Source: Motacilla alba alba (lineage: Eukaryota > Chordata > Aves > Passeriformes > Motacillidae). Taken from it: a DNA stretch of 64,000 nucleotides. Of the stretch, positions 1 through 14,300 are shown in pieces. How positions within the stretch are numbered: position 1 is the stretch's first letter; each line of letters begins with the position of its first letter. The translations under genes were made by a program, and so were the position numbers. The notes below the pieces were generated by a model, which saw only the letters and a program-made list of their open reading frames with translations, was not told the DNA's origin and did not search any database. The DNA lies in contig NC_052019.1 in assembly GCF_015832195.1 (NCBI RefSeq), positions 50,285,016 through 50,349,015 of the forward strand, read 5' to 3'.

Positions 1-3000
1 TCTCATAAATTTAATTTTAAGGTCTCTGATTGTTACCACAGAATTCCACACATCCATCCTGTTTAGTAGGCCTTTAGTGTGTGCTTTAAGACAATGAATA
101 GGAAATATCAATATTGCTGGCATGAAAATAATTGACACTTGAAATAATATGCTAAATAAGCATGCTCCTGATTTGGGACATTTAACATATGTTAATATAA
201 ATATTTGAGACTTTTCTAGGCAAATGTCAAAGCACAGGACTTTCTTCCTGTAATTAATTATTTTACTCTATTTACTTGTAATTTTAATGGGGGAGGTGGT
301 GTTAGTTTTTCATAATCATGACATAATTTTTGTGAAGTGTATCCAATACTAATGAGTTCTCCAAATAATTTTAAAAATTTAGGAAAAATTTAGTAAAACT
401 GTCAGAAGATATTTCACTATAAACATGAGTATTATTAAGTTCATGGCTTCTTGTTTTCTGGTCTTACTGGAGTCTTTGGTGACATATTACAGTTTTTCTT
501 TTCCCTATTTATTTGACTCACAAAAATGCATTTTCTTAGTGTAAGTATTTAGATTTTTAAATTCTTATCTTTATTTTTTTTTGAAGAAGAAGTAGTTACA
601 TTTTTTTGTGAATGTACTTTCCAGAAATTTAACATTCAGGAAAAAAAATGTAGAGAGCAAAGAGTGATATTTGGGGTTGTTTTATCAAATCTATAGCATA
701 TTATTAATTTATTAAGAAAATATTTTCCCAGATTCCTAATGTAGTCACTAAATGGAACTAAAACACTTGCAGGCTTGATTTTCAATGGGGTTTCATTGTG
801 TTCACTCGAATTTTGTCTGATTTCTATTGTACAGTCCACAAAATCTCTAGTCTCATTTCCATTATTGTACAATGCAGGGACAACCTCTTCTCTATTTCTA
901 CAAACTTACTAATTATTAAGAGCCTCATCTGGTTTCAAAAATGGATTTTAGATTAAACTATTCTAGGAGAAGCTGCATGGGTAAATCTATATCACAGGCA
1001 TAAATCTTTGGTTAAAAAGGGGAATTTTAAACCTACTGCTTTTATGATTCTTTCTTAACATCTACTAAATATGTTATTTTTCCAAGTTATGCCTTCTGCC
1101 CAGGATTATTTTTTCATGGTTTATTTGGGAGACCTTATTCATAGACATCTCCTAGATCACAGAAAAAGTAAATCTTGAGGGGACTGTATGAAAGTCATTG
1201 AAAATATATCCATATCTGTTTTCCACATTTTTGTCCACTTGATACAGGAAGTCCATGAAAGCTTAAGAAAAGGAGGAGGTGCCTACATGTAGGGATTAGA
1301 ATAGCTGAAATCACAAGAACTGCAGAAATTCCCTGAGTCAGCAGAGCATTTTATTAGAATAGCGCAATGAATTCCGGCACTTGTCTTTAGTGAGTTTCTA
1401 AATAAGCTTTAATATAATCTTCTATGAAATATAGATTGATTTGATAACCAGCATCATGGCATCATTGGAATAGCAACTATCAATTTTCCTAAATTAGGAG
1501 CAGTTAGGAAATAAATTATTAACAGACAGTGTAGAGCAGGAAAAATATTTTTGTGAAATTTAAAAAATTTGTATTTATTTCACAACTAATATTAAATTGT
1601 CCCAGCATGCAGCTATGTCCCACACATTGTGATTCTTCTTTCTGAATAAAATTTGTAAATGTGCCAGTGAGTGTCATACTGTTTTTGTATGAGATGCAGA
1701 TTTAAACCATGTTTGGATAGTTTTAAATACTTCTACTGTATCTAAACCGAACCATTTCATCTTTTGAACGGATTTACTTCTTGTACCATTCCCATTACAT
1801 TACAAATAACAGTGAAACTTTCTCCATCTCCAAATTATTTTTGTCTTTTTCTGAAGGCAGAATTCAGTGATTCCATGAGATTTTTCAGTTTTATTTGAAT
1901 GGAAGCACTTATCATAAAGGTGATGCTGAAAGTTTTCACCTCAAATGCCATTTCACTTTCTTGTCACCTCCTTTGAGTATTCTTTCACACCCATAATTTT
2001 GTGCTTTCCTGCTGGGCCATCTCTGGTGTCCATTATTTACGCATTTTTTTCAGAGCCCTTGAAAACTGGACTGCACAGCTGCTGTCTTCTATTTTATTTT
2101 TAGGTTTGTTGCCGTTTCCATTTCACTGCAATAAATTTTATCAGAAGAAAAACAAGGATGATCTTATTAATTAAAATGGAATTTTGGGTAATTTTGAGAT
2201 GATGACAAAGGGATAAGAGCCAGGACATGGAGTGTAAAGGCTGGCAGGATTTAATGGATTGTCATATTGGACTCAAGCTTGTTTATACAATGAGCAAACT
2301 CAATAAGCTACTGTCTCAGTTCTAAACTAAGAATATCTTATTTTTATCAGAAAACTATTGTGTCCTATAATTAAAAATAAGATTTTTGTAGCCACAGGGT
2401 TTCCCTGGAAAAGTTATACTTCTTTTCTGTATAATGAACCTTTAAATATAACAGCTCCCTCATCTCTGCTGTCGAGACAGCAGTTGTTTAGTCTCTTAAT
2501 TCCTTTTAAAAAGCCCTTTAAAAACATTAATATGTATAACAATGCCTTTGCTCAGTGCACAAGGGAGCAACTGAAACTTATTCAGTGAGCTGCTGCAGTG
2601 AGTAACAGTTCATAGGAAAGGACCTGTGTGCTTTATTACTAGGATGAAACATCTGGATCAGAGAGAATTTCAAAAGCATGAGGAGCAAGTTAATTTCTGA
2701 CAGGATGCAGAGAGTGCCACCAGGTCACAGTCTTTTAATTTAGTCCTGCTGGATGCCTTAGTCTCCTCTCCTGTGGTTCAATTGCTCTCCTTTTGCTCTA
2801 GGACACCAAAACAGCCTTGGGCTGAGGTTTTGGTCAGGAGCTGGTTCACTGATTGCACAGCCCCTAAATGTCCAGTGATGCCTTTCTGGTGGCCATGGAG
2901 ACCTTGATAAACTCCCAGCTCTGGACGTCTAAGGTGCCTTGCCCAGGGACTGCAGTGAGAGGGTATAAATATTTGTCTTTTTTATCTCTGTCTTAAATTT

Positions 3001-6000
3001 TGAATTTCAGAGTTAAAATTAAAAAAAAAATCAAATTCTTTAAAGGCAAAATTCTTAACTTTTGCTATTATAACACTTAGTCTGTAAAAAGAAGAGCAAT
3101 GCCAGGCTATGAAAATCTTGATTACTGTTTTTGTGCTTCCTTTTTCTTCAGAATTTCCTTTCTTGGGAGAAGTTAGAAAGTTTCAATGCCTGTCAGCTGA
3201 AGTCTCTGAGCAGTCTCAGCTTGGTCCAGATAGCCTGGTTTTCCCCAAACCCTGAGAAATAACCAGGCTTCTTGGTGAAGCCAAAATCGGGGTAGCCTCT
3301 ACTCCCTTGCTGGGCAGTTCCAATGGAGTAGAGACTGCTAGAGGTCTTTCCACAGACTGTGTTGAAATTAAAACATTCTGGTCATGATGGCTATCCAGAG
3401 CAACTGTGGAAGCCCTCAGAAATGACTATTCAGAATTTGTATCTTCTGTGTGAGGTTTCCAGGAGTTTCTGCCTTTTTATCACCTTTTAAAATGAGAAAA
3501 AAGTAAAAGAGAAATTTTTTCTAATGTTTTAGAGATTATATTTTACCCTATCAGAACAATTATGGATAAATGGTTGTAGCAATACTTCCTAGCTCATTTG
3601 CTTTATTTTTGGGTGAATACCTGAATATAATGTTCTGACAGGTAGAGTGGCTTTTGCCACCAGTAGCCAATAACACCATTTTGCATTTACAGTATTAAAT
3701 TTCAGCAAAAATAAGTGGCAACATGGACAGCACAACTGCATGCATTCCTGATACATTCAGCTGCTCATAACTGCCTGCAGGCTTAAATTATTCTTGCAAG
3801 CTTTGAGGAATTGACAGGGTAAGGGAATATTTTTTATCTTCCTTTCCTTCTTTTGATTTCTCTTGAGTGGATTTGTTTGCTGTTACCTGGTCCTTCCTGG
3901 ACACTTACATTCTAGAACAGTAATGTTTTCATTCTTTAGTTACATTATAAAAGATCAAAAAGAATTTGGCATCTTATTTCATATTTGGAAGTTGAATAAT
4001 ATGTATATTTTTTCCAGCTTTAGACATGAAACATTCAAGAATTCAGTGTGATTATTGGTTTTAAAAGAAGATTAATTTTTTTTTGAACTCCATGAATAAT
4101 AGGTTCTTGGAGCGATCATTCATATATCCATCACATTTCATTATCTTGCATCAACTTTTCATAGTTGACAATAAGCATAACTGACAATGGAGGAGCTTTC
4201 ATTACAGTGATAGTAGCATACAGTGCTAATATTCCAAGAAATTACATATTAGAAAAATCTACATTTGCAGACTGCATTTTAAAAAATCCATAGCACCCCT
4301 GAAAATGAGGAAATTCAAAGTTAAGACCAAATATGGGCATTTCTAAAACAAGCACAACTTCAGGGGAACCACTGCATTGTTGTGGTATTTCCAGCTGTTC
4401 CAAACCTTTCTTATTATATACTCAATTTCTAATCTTGATTGTTTATCTGTGCCCATTCCCCTTTTTCAGAAATAAGTCTATCCAAAATTACTCCTGACAA
4501 CAAATTTTCCCTTCAATCAATAAGCAAATGAGGCCAAATTCACTTTTCCACTCTTCACATTTAAAGATTTCCAGGGAAAGTATTGGAAAATTATTCCTTT
4601 ATAAGACAGTAATGTCTTCCACTTGAGGATCCCTGTGCAAATGCCTAAAGTAAGGCTTTTAATACAATGAAAGTAAAACAAAATAAGCAATGCCTTAGAA
4701 GTGATCAATCTAGGATGACTTCTAAAGATTCTTACCTTAAAAATAAACTTAAGATACTGTTATTTATTTCTGTTCAGTAACTGGCACTTCTGTAACTGCA
4801 TGAAACACAGGTATTTTCAGTTACATGGTGAACCTGACTCTGATTCTGTTCTACATTTGAAGCTCACTTTGGAGTGAGTTGTATATACAAAACACAGAGC
4901 GCATACAGACCTGAGAAAATAAATCTGGCATTCTATAATAACAGCCAGAAACCTGTTTCACTACCTTTGTTATTTTATCTTCCTTACCTGATCAACTCCG
5001 TTAATCACTTGTCAGTTACCAATTCCACCTTTTATTTCACCAGCAATACTTATTATTTTCTGGAAGATTATACTGCAGATATATTTTGCAAAAGTATTGC
5101 TTTTAGAGACATATTCTACAACTATTAACCTGAATTTGTAACACTGACTTTGGAAGTAAACTGACATGAATGAAAGGAAACACTTTCTTATCACAACTGT
5201 CACTATTATCCTGTTATGGTACTTCAGCCTTATGAATTTAAATAAGTGAGAAAACAAAACAAACTAAAATGTAGCTTGGTCTCCCTTTTAACTATAATTT
5301 TGCCTCATGAATTCACTGTTTGCCAGCTAAAATCCCTTGCATTTATTTAAATGCATTTCAGGTTTTCTCAGCCTTAGATCTTATTTTTTTTTAATAGCAG
5401 GAGTTGCAAGGAGAGTCACATCTCTAACGTTTGACCTCCATTAGCTGCAATAACATATACCACACACTTATCAAAACTCTCTGGGTCACTAAAATTCCCT
5501 CTTTAACTTGTAGAAAGAAGGTTATTCCTACTTTTTAGTGGTACTTTTTTGTTTGCTTGACTATTTCCCAACAACTAAGGGCAGTTTGCTGTTGTAGTAA
5601 TTAGAGAAAAGGAGAAATATCCTGATTCTTTATCAATGTATTCCATTTATGCATTATTCCATTTATCCATATAAAAACTACTGTGCAAAACTTGCAGTTA
5701 TTTTTCATATGGTCCAAAAGTAAATACATTTTAAGGGGCAAAAGAACAGTTGAGCCTTAGGCAGTGAGCAAAGTAAACATCAGGTGAAAGACAAAAGCCT
5801 GGAAGAATTGATTATGCCACTTGGCTGCTCTCCTGAGGAAGATAAAAGAGACCAGGACATGCTCTGCTACTCCCTGCATGTAGAAGTCAGGCTTGGGAAC
5901 AATACTCTGACATCTCTGCCATGCAGATAACTTTAGCAGTCAAGGCTCCTGATTTAACTATTCACATTTTGTGGTTTTTGTGGCCACTGATTGACAGCTA

Positions 6001-6859
6001 CAGAACATATTCTACCAGCTTGATCTTTCTGTACGGGCTGTAATGAAAAATAAAGAATTAGGATAGGAAAGGGATGAAATTGAAAAGATAAAGTGATCAA
6101 ATAAAAGATTAGGATTTCCCTGAAGGCTCTGTATTCTGCCAAGATAATGCAAGAAGAACTTGAGCCAGAGTGTTTAGTGGGATGCACCCGGCCAAGGACA
6201 CTGGAGACTGTACAAACTTTTGCTGCTCAAAGCCTGCTGGGAAATGCAATTCCAAAGGAACAGCACTTTACTGATCCTCAGCCTTTGAGCAGCTGAGTTA
6301 CAAACATGTTGTAACCTATTGTGCTGTAATGCCTCCAAGCCAGAATATCAGAGGACATCATGCTATTTATGTTCCATTCTCTAAAAATATAATGTCAGGT
6401 AGAACTCACATCACTGGGTTTTGTGCTAGATCAAACTGCAGATGCTATGTCTTGTTTTGCTGATACAAAAATGTAAATCATAGTCATTATCTGGAGAATG
6501 AAGAATCTGAAACCTATGAGATGTGAGTTCACCCTCCAATATATGTAAAAGAAGGAGCTGCATTGTACAAGGAGTTTCTGTTCCATAATGACCCCAGAAA
6601 GTTGCTGAGTCCCTGAAAGTTATAATTTACAATTTTAGTTATTAGAACTAAGACTATAAGGAGATAATAGCATAGGTAATTTAGTTATTCTTTTATATGT
6701 TGGGATATTGCTGATATTGCATCATAATAACTCACGATCCATGCACCAGGCAGATCCTGTCTGTGGAAGAGGTTCTCTTATTTTGTTCATTAGAGCTATT
6801 GTATAATAGTCTTACAAGAAAACAACTCTGTCCATAATTTCTACTGCTGAACAGGAAGG
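1..6859. other. AT-rich unique sequence, no gene seen
   Basis: Mostly AT-rich single-copy sequence with somewhat higher GC around 2640-3420. Open frames are all below 85 codons and show no domain. No transposon, tRNA or CpG island was recognised. Confidence 0.7.
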
Positions 6860-7245
6860 AAGTTCACACAAGATCATATTGCTGCAGTTCTAGATAAAGG
6901 CAAGGCCACACCTGTGGTGTGATCAATGGTACCAAGCAGGAGCTGTCTGTGGGCTCCTTTATCACAAGGAGCTGCCTGAGTTTCTCCTGCAGCCAAGGGG
7001 TGTGTGCAGCATGACGCAGCCTGCGGGCCCTGCAGGCACAGCTCTGCACCTGCTCAGGTAACTGTGCCTCCTGTGAGATGCACACTGGCTGTGACATGAG
7101 CACTGACTCTGAGATGAGCAGTGATTGCTGGGCCAGATCCGTTGTGAGAGCTGCTCTGGGTTTCTTCTGCTCTGAACTTTGACACTTCCCTAGCTGAGAA
7201 AGTGGAGGTTCCTGAAATTGATATGAAACACCAAGTTGCACTGAG
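6860..7245. other. GC-richer patch, function unknown
   Basis: Local GC is clearly above the flanks, with several CTGCAG, CTGCC and GCTCTG words. A 125-codon minus-strand open frame spans it (6864-7241), which may simply reflect fewer stop codons in GC-richer DNA. The translation is Q/L/S-rich with no domain that I recognise. It may be an old repeat or a lncRNA exon. I cannot decide. Confidence 0.4.
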
Positions 7246-9295
7246 CAAGAAAATATTGGAAGGGCTATATATTCTGGGGAGACAAAATAAAATAGAAGGG
7301 CAAAGACATTTTAGATACAAAGACTGCCTCAAGTTGGGTCCCTGTATCTTCTCCCTTCCTTGACTGGTAGCCAGGCTCTCCAATGGCATCATTAGGATCT
7401 GTGCATGAAGAATTTGGCTGTGATGGCTTCAAAAATAAAAGCCAATAACAAAATGGAAGAGCTTTGAGATAAATCTCCAGGCCTTGATATCCCTGTTCTC
7501 AGGGAATGATGATGTATGTATCTGTTGCTATTATCCTAGCCTTTTCCCTTTCCAGATAAGTGAGATACAAGCATCCAGGCTCCCTACAGGTGATATTATG
7601 ATTACTTGTAGGCTCTAAAAGGCAAGTCTGTGGAGTTACATTTACAGAGATCCTTGTGCCTATGGCCCATGGCAACACTGTTCCTCATGACTTCTGTCAC
7701 CTGCTCTTTCTTACACTAGCTGAGCTCTCCAGATCCTCCTGACTGGACCAGAAGTCTGTGCACCGATCCGTTCAAGAAAACTCACTTAGTTCTCAGAGAA
7801 TGGGTTCAAGATTAAGCTGTTCCAAAGTCCTCCAGTTCTTTGCTCTGCTGTGTGAGAAAAGGAAAATAACAGTGTCATTGTATTTCAATATATTTCATGT
7901 GACCATTTTGTCAGAAAGGAAGGAGGAGTTTTACAGTTTTCCCCTTACTCTTCTGAATACACTTGAAAGGTGCACCCTAAATCTGTAAAAATAGCATGCC
8001 ACATCTTCAAGGTATTCAGGTACATGCAGCAAAACATAAATGTGCATGAACTTCATTTCATGGATTCAAAATGGAGAACCAAAAATCTTATAAAATAGAA
8101 GTTATGATCCATGCACAGGTAAGGAAATTACAAAATACAGTGAGTTTAAAACAAACTCATGAAAAATTGCTCTGAGGGAGAAAGACTGTATCAGTTAAGT
8201 GACCTTTTAAAAATGTAAGTGAAAGTAAAAGATGAAAAATATGAAATGGCCCTTATATAGAATAATTGCTGGGAGTCAAATGATAGGAAGGAACTACAAA
8301 ATTAAGAGGAGACTCAAAAATATTAGAGAAAGGGGAACAAAAATAAGATGGCTGCAATTGTGGGATTAGGAGAAAGAGTATCTATATTTCTATTTATTAC
8401 TATTTTTTGTAATAAAAACAGCGCATTTTAATCCAGAGATAATTTTCATAGCATGAATTAGAATCTGCAGTTCTGAACTCAACATGACGTGACAGAAGCA
8501 GCCTTACTGTTGCCTTGCAGACACTTGTGTGAAATCTAACCACCAAAAGACATAAGCAAGAGCACAGTGCCTAGCTGGGAACTGTGACCATGGTCACAGG
8601 AGAACACATCTCTGCGTAAGGTCTTTGATATGTGTTCCTCCTACAGGGGAGGACTTCAATGTTAAACTTGTCCTCCAAAGAGTTGCTCCATGTAGGAACA
8701 TATTAAAGACAAAGGGTACTGTAGAAAGGTGACTGGTGACCTTGCATTGAATTTAATCTGTTAGAACAGAATTATTTTAGCTGGCATTCATCTTACTGAG
8801 AGAATTATTTCTTGGCACTCATTACTGTAGCAAAGGAACACATAATGAACATTAATAGAATGTTTTCATCATCATAAGCCTTATGTGAGCTAAGAATTAG
8901 CCCCTTTTGCAGGTGGTGAACTAAGCCAAATCCTTCAACATGATGAATGTGTCCTACATAGTGTTGCATGCCCCTAACTCCCACTGGAATTGCAGAGCAA
9001 TGAATACCTTAGAGAAAGCTTTCAGACATCCAAGCACTTTGTTTAAGTGATTTGCTAAAAGTTCTACATACATAGCATTCCTTGTTCTCAATTACACTAA
9101 AACCATGTTACATTAACTGGGCAGGAGGCCAGCAAACACAAACTGAACCCTACAATACCAGCCTAGTGTCTTAACCACAGGATCATTCTTTCCACTTAAA
9201 ACAGGGGCAAAAAAATCCAGAAGTTTTGGAAAAATGGCACAAATGGCAGTCTGTCAATGAGGGCAAATGGATAAAAGCAGGGAAGTGGTGAGTGG

Positions 9296-9313
9296 GTGTG
9301 TGTGTGTGTGTGT
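9296..9313 (+). repeat. (GT)9 microsatellite
   Basis: Nine GT dinucleotides in a pure run inside otherwise unique sequence. Confidence 0.9.
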
Positions 9314-11309
9314 TCATAAGGAAGCAATAAAAGAAAGGAGTGGCAAGATGGAGAGGCTGTGGAGAAAGTCAGTAATAGAAACAGAAAGTAAGGAGAGACA
9401 ATATGAGGAGTAGTACTGGCAGTACATGCAAAGGAGGTCCTTATGGCAGTGGGAGCCAATACAGCAAACAGTAAGACAAGAATAAATGTATTGTGCATAT
9501 TTTAAGCAAACAAATCTTTAGTACTCAGTATGTCATTTGTATCCACAGGTAAAACACTGGAAAAAGAAGTCATATATACCTTAGAATACCACCATAGCTA
9601 TAAATATAATGTGATTTCTACCAAATGGTGGGTTTGGGTTTATGTTTACTGTTAATTGTCCCTTATGACTCATGTATTTTCTCCTTATTGTGTTACAATG
9701 TCTGTCTTGATCACCTAATTATCACAAGTTAAGCTATACTTCATTACATTGATCTACCACTACAGTAACCCTTGTGCTTTTATTTTATTTATTATTATCT
9801 TCACAGAATTATACTTCCAAGTTCTCCTAAGTCATACATAACAACTTCTGGAAATTTCTTGAGGGAATACTTGTCAAAAGGATTTCAAAGGCTTGGGAAT
9901 TAACACAGTAAAATCAAAGGGCCTTAGACAGAGGCTTTGATCTTGCAGTTTTGTGTCCTACCACCTTTCCCACTCTTTTTGATCCCTTCCACTTTTGCTG
10001 AAGCTAACGACTGCCCAAAAAGCAAAGCACAATTTGTCTAAGAGGGAGCATGTTTATCCTGCAGTGTCACTTATTACACTAGATGCTGTTTCAGAGAATT
10101 CCTTTTACCTGCCAGATCCCACTCTTCAATGGTGGATATACTTCTGCAGGAAGGGAAGATGAGCTACATAGACAAAGGCACAGCCACATGCCTAATGATA
10201 CAAAAAAGGCAAATTTTCTTGAGAAAGGTTACCAGAACAGCTTTACCAGGAAAGCTCATACTGCTACTCTCAGGCCCACAAGCTGTTCATCACGTATGTG
10301 AAGTTCTTCTAAATAATTTTTGAAAATTTACTGCAATATTCCAAAAACAGCTACAGTGTTGATAGAACAGTAGAAGCTGGCAGCGGAACATGCTGACCCA
10401 ATTGCTCCTGCAGAATTTCCCAAGTTATCTATTGTGTCTCTGACTGAAGATAATGCTGATGCCTAATACTTTCACCTTGTGTTTCACACACAGTGACAAG
10501 GGACCTCTGTGATAGAGCAGACTGTCGTCAAAGACAGAGTTTCCAAAATGATCCTCAAAGATTTGCTGCATCAGGTTTTCTGGCAAAAGGGATTTGTGGT
10601 CCGACCAAGCAAATGTCAAGAGCTGTTCCTAACCTTGTGCTCACATTTCCCTCTCTAAAGGGAGAATGGCTAAACCTAAGCTCCTCCAGATCGACCACAA
10701 GAGAGGTGATAAAGAGCCAACACTCTTATTATTGGTGGGGAAGGGTGAGCTGATAGACATAGATCACTCACTGGGAATAGCAGCCAACCTGTCATCCAGT
10801 CTATTAACACCACAGTCACTCACCATAACTTTTACTCTACACTGAACACAGGCTATGTGTTTTCAATGAGAGAAATATATTTGTCAAAATACCAGCTTTC
10901 ACTGTTAAAAATACCATTCTGGTATTTTGGGTGTCACCTCTGGAGGGACTGGTCACTTGCTGAAACTGTGTTGCAAAAGGTTCTCCAAAGTGATATGTCT
11001 TGTGAAATAGCCACAACCTGCCTATTATTTTTGTACAGCAGGAAAGCAGTAAAACATCTTTTAGATAATCCCACTTAAGGTTTAAGCTCAGTGCTGCAGG
11101 AAGCTGTTGTGATTGTGATTTTGATTTCAGAGTCTGAGAGAAAGGGAAAACTATCCTTATTCCTGTTGTAATGGAAGTGGATCCTTTCTGTGGTTACTGT
11201 ACAGAGAGCTTTGATGTTTTAGGGTAGAACTGTAGGATGTTATTCACTGTTCACTCTTGAGAAACAGCTCACACACAGCATAAATGTAATTTAAGTTTAA
11301 AGAAAAACA

Positions 11310-11334
11310 AACACACACACATATACACACACAT

Positions 11335-11373
<39 letters not shown>
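11310..11373 (+). repeat. (AC)n microsatellite
   Basis: A compound CA repeat with ATATAC and ATGCGC interruptions. A pure block of 18 CA units spans about 11338-11373. A minus-strand poly-VC frame across it is spurious. Confidence 0.97.
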
Positions 11374-11375
<2 letters not shown>

Positions 11376-14300
11376 GATTAACTCAGGTCCTGTAGAGAAT
11401 ATTGATGTGTAGTAAATTGGTAGAATTTGATCTCTCATGTGTTCATCCTCCCCTGTGCATTTGGTTTGATTCCCCATGTCCTTTGAGCTGTTATTTCAAC
11501 ATAGTGCCAGGTATCAGAATACTATAAAAACATTACAATGCCTCACACCAAGGAGAGCACAAGGGCACACAAATGATTGTTATAAATTTGGACACATTCA
11601 AGACTCTGTTGCAAGAACAGTAACACTTCTGGCAAATTAGTTAGACTCTTACAAAATAATTTTTACTGGAAAATATGAGTAGGATGCTTTTTAAGGACTG
11701 CATTAGCCAAGATTGCAATGCAATGACATGAAGACAAAGCTGTGAAGGAGGCTGTGTGTGACCAGCTATAGGAATTCAAAGTGGGATTGGCAAAAAAATC
11801 ATATCATGCCTATGAAAATCTATGAGCATGTTACTGAATACCACGATATAAGGAACACAAAACAAGGCAGAACAGTGATTCAGTTTCTCTAGGAAATTAT
11901 ATCCATAATTTTAAAAATCTGTGTAATGTATCAGGTGCAAAGGCAAGGATTGAAATAATATGAATAGGCCTACCTGCAGCCTACAGACCTGTTTACATCC
12001 ATATGGAAAATTTTCAGCCATAACATTTATTTGTTATTATGAGCACATTGTATTCCTGATGTCATCAGATTATTGAGCTCTTCCCAGCTGAAATTTGTTG
12101 AATGCAAAGAAGTCCTTAGAAAACTTAATAAAATCCACAGTTCCCATGCTTTTAAATTGGATTTGTTTAATTGGCTGATGTTATTGGCATAAGGACAAAT
12201 ATTCTACCCACTCCTGTTGTCATTTTTATCTTTAAGAGCCTGTGGACATTAGTAGTCGTTACTTAATTGGAATTTATCTTCAAGTGCATTTAACAAAACA
12301 AGTATGAGAAACTAACAGCTTGCAAGAAATTTGTGGTATGCTGTGTATTTGACTGTGTATGTTTTCCTAGTAATAATTTCTTTTGTTGTCACTGTGTCAC
12401 ATTCCCAAGGACAAGAATCTTAACATTAACATGTTCTGTTATTTTCTCTCAGTCATTTTAAGAGCATGAATCATGAGAAAACTCAAAAATTCCTAAAACA
12501 TAAAACAAGAATAAGCAAAAATTACTAAGTACCTTCCCAACCTAATATTCTCAGCAGTTCACAAAAAAAATAGGCTGATTTTCTTGCCATGCTACCAAGG
12601 TTGAATTGTCTTCTCCTATGCAAAAGAAAAAGCTCGTCGGATGTTACAAATCAAAAGATATGTAGACAAAAAGCACAGGAATGAACATGAAGTGTATTTC
12701 TCATCTTCTCCATGTCACAATCACTGACACATTGCTTAATGACTTTGTGAATAGTTATTATTGAAATTTCTAATTTCCAATGTATTTTTCTCAGTGAACA
12801 GAGAGAACTAACTTTTTCCACTAAAACCACATTATTCTTTCAGTGGCTGAATTTCTGAATACAAATATTGCATATAAGTTGACTTGATATTATTTAGTGG
12901 ACTAATTACAGAGAGGATATCCAACCAAATAAACTAAATTAATGCCAAGTCTTAAAACTGGGGAGAAATGTTTTGCCTGCATATTTAATTCTGTTGTGGG
13001 TTTGGCTTTGGATGGTAAAAGAAGCAAATCTTCTAGCTGATCAGCTTTGCACAAAAAACATACAATCCTGAGAATACAAGCTTTGTTGTTGCTATTGTTC
13101 AGCTAGTTAAACAAATCAGTGGAAGAAATCACAACATCTGATGAAGAGGTTTGAAGAGTTAAAATAAATACCTTGTGAAAAGCTGCTTTACCATACACTA
13201 CTTTTCCTACCATTATGTATAGAAAATATCTCCAAGCCTAGCTTTATTATGAAGCCATGAGATAAAAGAAGCCCTAGAAAGTCAAATGTTTATTTTTCTG
13301 GCAAGTACAACACCTTCACAGCTGCTGAAGCAGGCTCTGTGCTTGCACAAACTCACATTCTTTACTTCTTGATAAATGTGCTACAATGTATTTTTAAAAT
13401 ATGGTGTTTGGAACAGAAATAATGTGTGAATTCATCCTTTTGTCTCTCTCCAGCAGTACTCTTTGTACTAATACAAAGGACAGGTGTAAATCATATTTAG
13501 TCAGAAGCACTGGCTACAGATATAATTACTTGAGTCTTCATGGTCTTCATGGTTCACAAATATTTTTTGCAGAGATTGATCACTAGAATGTTTTATTTTG
13601 TTATGTAGACTAGATTACCTATGGATCGGTCTCATACTATTATATAAGAAGTATCCATACTTAAAAACATATTTCTGAAATAAGAAGAGCCAAGTTGTTG
13701 CCATAACAGGCCTGTTTAGCCATACATCTTGGCTATTCCATTAATGCTCACAGCCTGGCTTGGTTTCTTGCACTTGTTTTTCCCTTTTCTCTTCCATGGC
13801 AGGCTTCAGCTCTTTCACTTACACTGGCAGAACAGCTGCTCCATCACAGCTGTTCCTTTTTTATTATTTTTTTATTATTACTTTCACATCAATGGTGTGG
13901 ACACAAGAACGGATGAATCAGTAGGACTGAGAGAATGGCAATGGCAAGAGCAAGAATAAAGAGCACAGAGCGTCTCAGGGGCAGAGTTCTCTTAAACTGG
14001 TTCCCTGCTGGCCACCTCTGGTCCTCAGTTCTTGTTTTCTCTTTGGAGAAGTAAGTGTAATTTGTGGCAATAATGCAACTGTTCCTCACCCAAACTCAGT
14101 TACAGGGAGGAATGAACAACAGAACGATGGCTTGAAATTTCAGTCTCCTGAGGTTTCAAAGCTCTGAAAGCTAATTAAAGACTGGTATTAAGTATCCATC
14201 ACTCATCCCTTAGACTTGTGTCTAAGTTCAAGAATATTCTTCAATATTTAGCTATTAGCTCATAAGTTTAAAACACATCAGAACTGCAGAATCAATATGG

